NCBI GenBank assembly: GCA_024699855.1 | Contig: JAMPIQ010000002.1 | Span: 6,820,001-6,884,000 of the forward strand | Length of the DNA stretch: 64,000 bases | Origin: Aphelenchoides besseyi | Taxonomy: Eukaryota > Nematoda > Chromadorea > Rhabditida > Aphelenchoididae | Reading direction: 5' to 3' | Shown here: positions 57,517 to 64,000 of the stretch, piece after piece | How positions within the stretch are numbered: position 1 is the first letter of the stretch | How the letters are laid out: each line of letters opens with the position of its first letter | The notes under the pieces: generated by a model | The model's input: only the letters and a program-made list of their open reading frames with translations | Told to the model about the DNA's origin: nothing | Databases searched by the model: none | Position numbers and translations under genes: made by a program

Positions 57517-60070
57517 ATGCCCGGCGGTTCGGATAGAATTCAAACCCGTTCGGGAGTGAAACGTCAAGCAGCTTCATCGTCTCAAAAGCCGGCCAATGAA
57601 TCGGAACTCAGCGATCAGCCAACGCCAAGTAAACGGCCACTGCGATCGACTCGTCAATCCGAAAGTGCACCGTTTTCTCCTGAAAAATCGTTGACACCAC
57701 CGACTCTGCAGCGTGAAACGATGGTTGTCGTTGATTTGCCTACGATTCCCGTCTCACCGCCATTCGACGAAAATGAGATCAAAGAGGAATTGGAAGCCAA
57801 AAAAGTGCAACTTTCCGCTTCTCGTCGCAATCAACGTGTTTTCACAAAACCGATCGTCTACTACGAGATGTAAGTGAGTTCTTCTACGGCACTTGCTGTC
57901 AGCTGTCGGTATAACGGAAACACGATCTTTCTCTTAATGACAGAAATTGAACTTCGTACAAACCAGCAGCAATCGAGCATCACGTGCTGTTCGATTGTTT
58001 GACTTTCGAAGTGTCTAATCATAATTGTGTTTTAAGGCGTGAATACGTTCTCCGTGGTAAAGGAAGTCTGGATGGTCTGGTGAATATGATTCGTGAACAG
58101 GGCGGCGATGTCACGAAACGCGCTCTTGAAGAACATTTCGGCAAAAATATTGTAAGCTAACAGCAATGAAAATGAACTCACTGTTTCTTTAGGAATTTTA
58201 CAACGATGGATACGTGGAAGCCGATGAAGTATTAGAGAGAATTAAACGTGAGAAGAACAACGAACCCACGAGCATTATGATCGTTAAACGCGAACCAACA
58301 CCCGAACCAAAAACCGCTGATGACGAAGAAGTCGAACGTCGAATCATGCGTTTGCTCGAGAACCCAGAACTCATTGGTAAGTATATGTTTTGTGATTACG
58401 AGTTCATAACATCTGATTTTAGAGCCAGATCCACAGGAAGAAGACGAAGAAACTGCGATGTACAATCCTGATTTGGAACAAAACGATGAAATGAAGGGAG
58501 CAATTATTATGACAAATGACGAAATTGAGTTCTACCAATCGTTGTCCCAAGAAGCTTATCAAGTTTTGGACGATTTCAATTCGCGACGAATCCAAAAGTA
58601 CGAGAATTTTTGTGAGGAATTCAAAAACCACGTTCATGTGGAAGAAGAGTTGAACGATGTGCTTCTCTTACAAATCCTTCACTATCGTCGTGTATGTTAA
58701 TCTGAAAAAAGCAATGAGCTTATTGACTTTATTTAGTTTGAACATCCACCACCAATTCCTGAGAATGCTCGCGAACTTACCGCCGACGAAGCAGTCGATT
58801 TTCTCAATCAATTGGATGAGAATTTCTGTTATTTTCTCGACTTGTATACTCATCAGCATATTTACGGCGTGGAAACTGTTGGACTTCTAATCGAAGCACA
58901 TACTGGCGAGATTTTAACTGAAAAATCGGTCCGTCGTATTTTGTATGCTCGTCGTCGTGCCCATCCTCCACAACCAGCTCCTGCGTGAGTTTAATGTTGT
59001 TCACAATCTTACAAAAATAATTTAGCAGCGACTACACGGTGACAACAGGCTATTTGAGTCATGACTATTGGCCATCATTGCTCTGTAAGTTTACAACGAA
59101 ATGCACGTGTGTAAGCTCGTTTTAGGTGTACCTGAAGGCGATCATCATATTCGCTTTTTCAATTTGACAAACGTTCGTAGTGACGGGAATTTGCGTTATT
59201 ACCGCTGCTCTAAATGCTGTACAATCAAAGTGTCGGCCAGTCGTAACATCAAGAACCGACGTTATTCGAAGGAGAAAATCGACATGGACTTTCAAGTGCC
59301 GAAATTGCAAATCCGCGGCAATGATGTGGTCACGAACTGGACGGAGCTTAGTCACTACGAAGACTGCCATCCAACACCCATTCCCAATATGTTGGCAGAA
59401 CAGTTGGATCGTCGAGCACGTCGTCAAGCATCATTGGGGTTGTTGGCCCCACGAGAAGCATGGACCGAGGTGAGTAAATTGATCTTGTCAACAATTCTTT
59501 ATGTTTACAATTTAGGCTTATTTCTCTGCGTTGAGAATCTCTGAATATGTTGCACAAATACATCCCGGCACTCAAACTGTGGCAGAAATATTTCCGGACT
59601 ACAACGATACTCGTGGTCAGTATTCACGTAGTTTCCACAAATACAAACGAACGATCTCGATGTTGCCGGAAGATAAACCAGTTGTTGAGAAGAAGAAATT
59701 GGTTCCAAACAATGACATGCTTGACAGATACAATGAAATCGACGATGTCGGTCGACCGGCTATTTTAACGCGAAGTCGTGGCGGACTGCGACGTGGACGT
59801 GAAGCTGATGCTCTACTCGAAATGCACGTACCAGCAGGATACAAGCGTGTCATGGCTCCCGGCTACGTGGCCGTTGACGATTTGGAACCCATGGAGTATT
59901 ACTACGACGAACAAGAAGCAGACGTCGAACAGTATTACGAAGAAGATGCACCATTGAACGTCGATCAAATCGAACAGGAAGAAGTTGTGGTTACCGACGG
60001 CGATCGTGCTGAAGAACAACAATCGACAGACAAGACGAAATCAGATGAACCAGTTCTCGTAGTCAGTTAA
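57517..60070 (+). CDS. Nuclear protein with a FLYWCH-like zinc motif, function unknown
   Basis: Exons 57517-57869, 58037-58151, 58193-58376, 58423-58691, 58737-58984, 59026-59084, 59126-59469 and 59516-60070 give 708 residues. The N-terminus is basic and disordered (KRPLRSTRQSESAP). A helical central part (VLDDFNSRRIQKYENF, FEHPPPIPENARELTADEA) matches no domain I know. A Cys/His module follows at about residues 425-495: LRYYRCSKCCTIKVSASRN, ending LSHYEDCHP. This resembles FLYWCH or BED-type fingers (RC..C ... H...CH). The C-terminus is Tyr/Glu-rich and acidic. No catalytic site is visible. Probably a DNA- or chromatin-associated protein, by inference from the zinc motif only. Confidence 0.8.
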
Positions 60071-60934
60071 TACTCTTTTCTAAATCTAATTCATTTAAAT
60101 TTTTGTGTTAATCATTGACTTTAAATGTTATAAACGTTTTTTTCGATTAACTCGGAGATTTGTTTGGAAAATTTACGGAAATCACATTGACGTTTTCAAC
60201 AATTCAATTTGGTCGTCCAATCATCGCAGTCTACTTAAGCGTCTAGAGATCGTTGGGTACAGCAAAAGCCATTAGCCGCTTAACTTCAACCTATTGATTT
60301 GTTGGTCTCAAACCAATTTCTGAAGTTGCTGTTAGTTTCCCAATTTTCTTGTTAGTGTCGAATTGATGGCGGCTGCAAGTGGAGTCATAGTGCAATTACA
60401 ATATTAACTGCCATTGACTTGTCGCCTTTTCCACTTTTGAATTCCTTTTAGCGACATTCACTATCACACCGAATGACGTCAGCTACCGCTCAACTGGGTA
60501 TTTTGGCGTTATATTTCTCGTTTGTTCGTCGTCTATATTGCCGATTGGATTGTGCGAGCAGAGATCTTCGTGCTCTTTAGAAAATTAGTTTCAATTTGCG
60601 TTATAAACATGCTGAAAGCGAGACTGTTGGTTTGAGACTTCGTTCCATTTCTTCTTCTGGGGTGTTGTCATTGGATAACAAGAATGTTTGTTGTCAAATG
60701 TTTTTTTGCAATTGCAAAACTTGCAGCTCAGTCATCAATTTCCGCTTCTTCCACGCGGCTTTTGTTTATGTTGCGGCGTTTTGTTTGCCGTTGATCAGTG
60801 GGATGGAATGAACGATTTGTTGTCTTCGTGCTCCGATCAACTGGTCTTTTCATTTTGAATATTCGTGATGCCTTTTGCTTTGAACTTCAAGTGGCGATGA
60901 CTGTTGTTTTTAGTTCGTTCTTTGAAGAAACAGA
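60071..60934. other. Intergenic region
   Basis: I see no exon. It should hold the promoter of the sorting nexin gene. A TTTTTAG-type acceptor lies about 20-25 bases before that start codon. Confidence 0.5.
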
Positions 60935-62720
60935 ATGTTTACTGACGAAGATGATCGGAATTTTTCGTCTCAATCGAACGGGCAGAACGGATCGTCGGTA
61001 AATGATCCGTTGCGATCGTCGAATGCGGCCATAATCCCGGCAAGCAATGTGGAGCAAAAGTTGGCGCGTCACGACTCGGATATGGACCAATCAGATCCAC
61101 GAACGGTAAGTAAATGATGCGCAGAGAACGTTTTCGATTTGCACTTTAGCATCGAACAGAAGCCGTAAATTTGAATGCCGACGACAATGCCATCCAAGTC
61201 GACATCTCTGATGCACTATCCGAACGTGACAAGGTATCCGAACACACTTTGCGGATTTAGAAGATTCGTTGTTCAGGTTAAGTATACCGTTCACACACGA
61301 ACCACTCTGCCCGGTTTTGCCAAAGAAGAGATGTCTGTGGTTCGTGAACACGAAGAGTTCATTTGGTTGCACACGAGTTTGGAAGACAACGAAGAGTATG
61401 CCGGTTTCATTGTTAGTGTCTTGAACTAATTGAAAACAGTGAATTAAATTCTTAGATTCCACCGGCACCTCCACGTCCCGATTTCGATGCTTCTCGTGAA
61501 AAATTGCAGAAACTCGGCGAAGGTGAAGCGACGATGACAAAAGAGGAGTTTCAGAAGATGAAACAGGTAAAATGGCTGGATATACGAATCCTAAATCGTC
61601 TTCAGGAGTTGGAACAAGAATACTTAGCGTCGTTCAAAAAAACTGTCGCGATGCACGAAACGTTTCTCTGTCGTTTAGCTGCACATCCGGTTTTTCGTAT
61701 CGACACGAACTTCCGCATATTTCTGGAATACGAAAGCGAGGTAACCAATTACCCAGCTTGTAATCTGTTTGTTCTTATTTTAGCTGTCTGTTCGTGGACG
61801 AAACAAAAAAGAGTTTGTGGGCAACTTGTTCAAACGTTTCACTCAATCGGCCGATGAGGTTCTTTTGTCCGGTCAAGTAATTGGAGGAATTCGGATTCCG
61901 ATCAACGGCATCTAATTTCAGAAAGATGTTGACACTTTCTTCGACCACGAGAAAAACTACCTGGTCGAATATCACACTCATGTTAAGGATGCGACTGTCA
62001 AAGCCGATCGAGTTTGCCGTTTGCGTAGAAGTGAGTTTTGTGTAACTTTCATGCGAACATCAGAAATTTCAGGTGTCGCCGAGAGTTACGCGAAAATCGC
62101 GATCAATTTGGAGAAATGCGGCGGTTTGGAAGCAGCCAACGGAGACAAAGATTTCGGACGTTTTCTGACCAAAATGACTGATTTGTTGGAACGCTTGAAG
62201 AAGTTCGAAGCTCGTGTTGGAACCGATCAGGAACTGAAAGAAGCGGATACTTTGCGTTATTTCACTCGAGAATCACAAGCTGGAAAGGTTGTTCAAACTC
62301 CAAGTTCATTTACACGATTGAATTTACAGGACTTGCTTTATCGTCGTTGTCGTTGTCTTGCGAACTACGAAGGAGCGAACAAGAATCTGGAAAGAATGCG
62401 TGGAAAGAACAAGGATGTTCGCAAGGTTTTTATTTCATTTTCAATCGAACATCCTTAGAGAGAATTTAGGCCGAGATCGAACAAGCCGAAGTGTGCAAGA
62501 AGTTCCAAGACATCAGTACATTGGCGAAGAGCGAACTTCAAGAATTGAAGAAACGTCGTGTCGAGGCATTCAAACGAAATCTGAACGATCTGGTTGATCT
62601 TCAAATTAAACACTCAAAAGTTTGTTTTCCATTTCAATTAAAATCGACAACGAGTTCTAGGGAAAACTCGCGTTACTGCAGTCGGTTATTGCAACATTGA
62701 AAGAGGAAGCAGAGTTCTAA
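60935..62720 (+). CDS. snx-6: Sorting nexin, SNX5/SNX6 type (PX-BAR)
   Basis: This retromer-associated SNX-BAR protein remodels endosomal tubules. Exons 60935-61105, 61150-61233, 61277-61411, 61456-61566, 61606-61740, 61784-61876, 61922-62030, 62073-62287, 62330-62425, 62470-62619 and 62661-62720 give 452 residues. The PX domain reads [54 protein letters not shown], and [20 protein letters not shown]. The insert after PPRPDFD is typical of SNX5/6. The long BAR helix bundle ([40 protein letters not shown]) ends in [14 protein letters not shown], close to the family C-terminus. All phases agree. Confidence 0.93.
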
Positions 62721-64000
62721 GCATAATTGTGGTAAAGCTTCAATACTTCTAAGTTATTTGTTGTTCTATTTAAAGTCTTGTTAATTCTAAGCATTCATCA
62801 ACGGTTTTGTTCGCAATGAATATCAATTATAATTTAACTCTCCCGTCTCGTAGCAACAAAATTCCTGCTGATAAAAGTTCGATTGAGTGACTCTTCCGTA
62901 CGGTTTTGTCTTCTCGCCGGAATTTCTTTCATTTCTTCAACTGACCAGTATTTGCTCTGAATATTTCCAAGGCTAAGTACCCAGTGTGTATATTTTCCCT
63001 TCGAATTCGTTCTTTTTTGACGTCAATTTATCAGACTAATTGAACGGTTTAATACACTTGTCATGCTTTTAACTCGGCTGGGCATCTTGTATCGAAATCA
63101 TATGTCAGCTGCATTGAGAAACACCAAACGGTTCCAAAATAACTCGATGGGTTCTGATAATCTCACACTAAGTGGGACGGTACGCGCGAATTTCCATAAA
63201 TTTCTAATCCCCGTTGTTTGCCACATTTTCGACCTTCTCTTCCGCAGTCTATGCATTTTGCTCTAATTTTTCCGTCTGAAAACTTGTATGTCCAGCAGCA
63301 CAAAAAGCCCATGGCATCGACGTTCTAGCCCAATCCATGTTCTTCCACCTGTTCTTATTCAATTCGTTTACATTCGCCGATTTTGTGTGCGAACGTTTAC
63401 CTTTCCAGTGACTTCAAATTTACGGGATATTCACGTGTAGATTTTTATGGAAATATCGGCGTAGAGATGCTGATCATTGATCAGATTGCGGGGTTAAAGG
63501 GCACGTGCACTCGCGCAATTCAACCGGTTTATTGATCTTTCAGTTGAAGTTGTGTGGTGTTCTCGCTGAACGTTTGTTTTGAAGATGTGAGCCGATGTGT
63601 TTTTGTTTGTCTTTTCAGAACCGATTGAATAAACAGTTTTCACGGAATGTTTCTTATGTCCCAATGGTTTTGAGACCAAGTTAACGCTATTTTTTGGTAT
63701 CACAGATAAGAACGAGTATCAGCCTTTCGACGATCGTTTCTTTGTATTCCGACAGTCCAAATTGTTTGCTGCTCGAGAAAAAGTCTTCACAGTCCAAACC
63801 GTTTTTCACGTTTTTTCCCTGTTGATCATGTGCTTCGATTACTTTTGAAAGCGACGGCTTTATGTATTCAATCACATGAAAAACAACTGGTTATGTTTGG
63901 TCAACATTCCCACATTCACTTTTCAGTTGCTGAATAGAATTCGGAGGTTACTTTTCGAGTTAACCCATCGGCTCACTTTATAGACCTTTCAATTTTAGAA
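62721..64000. other. 3' end of window, possible first exon of a further gene
   Basis: A plus-strand exon at 63063-63180 (MLLTRLGILYRNHMSAALRN then SGT before a GTACGC donor) is Arg-rich, lacks acidic residues at its start and resembles a mitochondrial presequence. The rest of the gene, if any, is not identifiable within the window. Nothing else here is convincing. Confidence 0.35.

Overview
The window is metazoan nuclear DNA and most likely from a nematode. Its protein-coding genes are split by short spliceosomal introns, mostly about 40-60 nt and a few possibly as short as 26-29 nt. Several start codons sit only a few bases behind a TTTCAG- or TTTTAG-like acceptor, as expected for spliced-leader trans-splicing. 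The gene set (p21-activated kinase, NRF-6 type acyltransferase, Kunitz/EGF protein, nematode-style globin, MRP transporter) fits that reading. I cannot name the species. There is no bacterial operon, CRISPR array, rRNA or tRNA that I could recognise.

Layout, left to right. 1-2717 holds no convincing gene. 2718-5717 (+) is a complete group I PAK kinase. 5980-6985 (-) is a broken, 5'-truncated cullin. 7291-9715 (+) is a long coiled-coil protein. 10218-10929 (-) is a four-helix membrane protein. 11555-12220 (-) is an MRGBP/Eaf7-like NuA4 subunit. 12627-12908 (-) is a small unknown protein. 13260-14087 (-) is a trypsin-fold protease whose 3' end overlaps a non-LTR retroelement tail. 14280-14890 (-) is a dihydroxyacetone kinase relic. 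15139-16093 (-) is a Rce1 CAAX protease. 16749-18816 (+) is acetyl-CoA synthetase. 19195-20302 (-) is a CCDC9-like RGG protein. 21235-22782 (-) is a secreted protein ending in an IL-17-like cystine-knot pattern. 23509-25818 (+) is a short RFC1. 26281-32025 (+) is an ABCC/MRP transporter.

Continuing: 32220-34164 (-) is alpha-tubulin, 34636-35617 (-) a globin, 37010-38146 (+) a DHHC-family acyltransferase with an altered motif, 39262-44097 (+) a modular Kunitz/EGF protein, 44236-45993 (-) mitochondrial HflX/GTPBP6, 46272-47667 (+) an MRG15-like chromodomain protein, 47888-48791 (-) a PAR-type bZIP factor, 48827-50622 a decayed mariner-like DNA transposon lying directly upstream of the bZIP gene, 54042-56878 (+) an NRF-6-like acyltransferase, 57517-60070 (+) a protein with a FLYWCH-like zinc motif, and 60935-62720 (+) a sorting nexin of the SNX5/6 type.

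Links between genes: MRG15 and MRGBP are partners in NuA4/TIP60-type complexes and both lie in this window, though 34 kb apart. Otherwise neighbouring genes look functionally unrelated. The most unusual signal concerns splicing. Four minus-strand genes (protease, Rce1, alpha-tubulin, globin) each have an intron whose end, as placed by protein homology and frame, lacks the AG dinucleotide and reads TTTTCG, TTTTCGG or TTTTGG instead. Three further introns have GC-AG ends.
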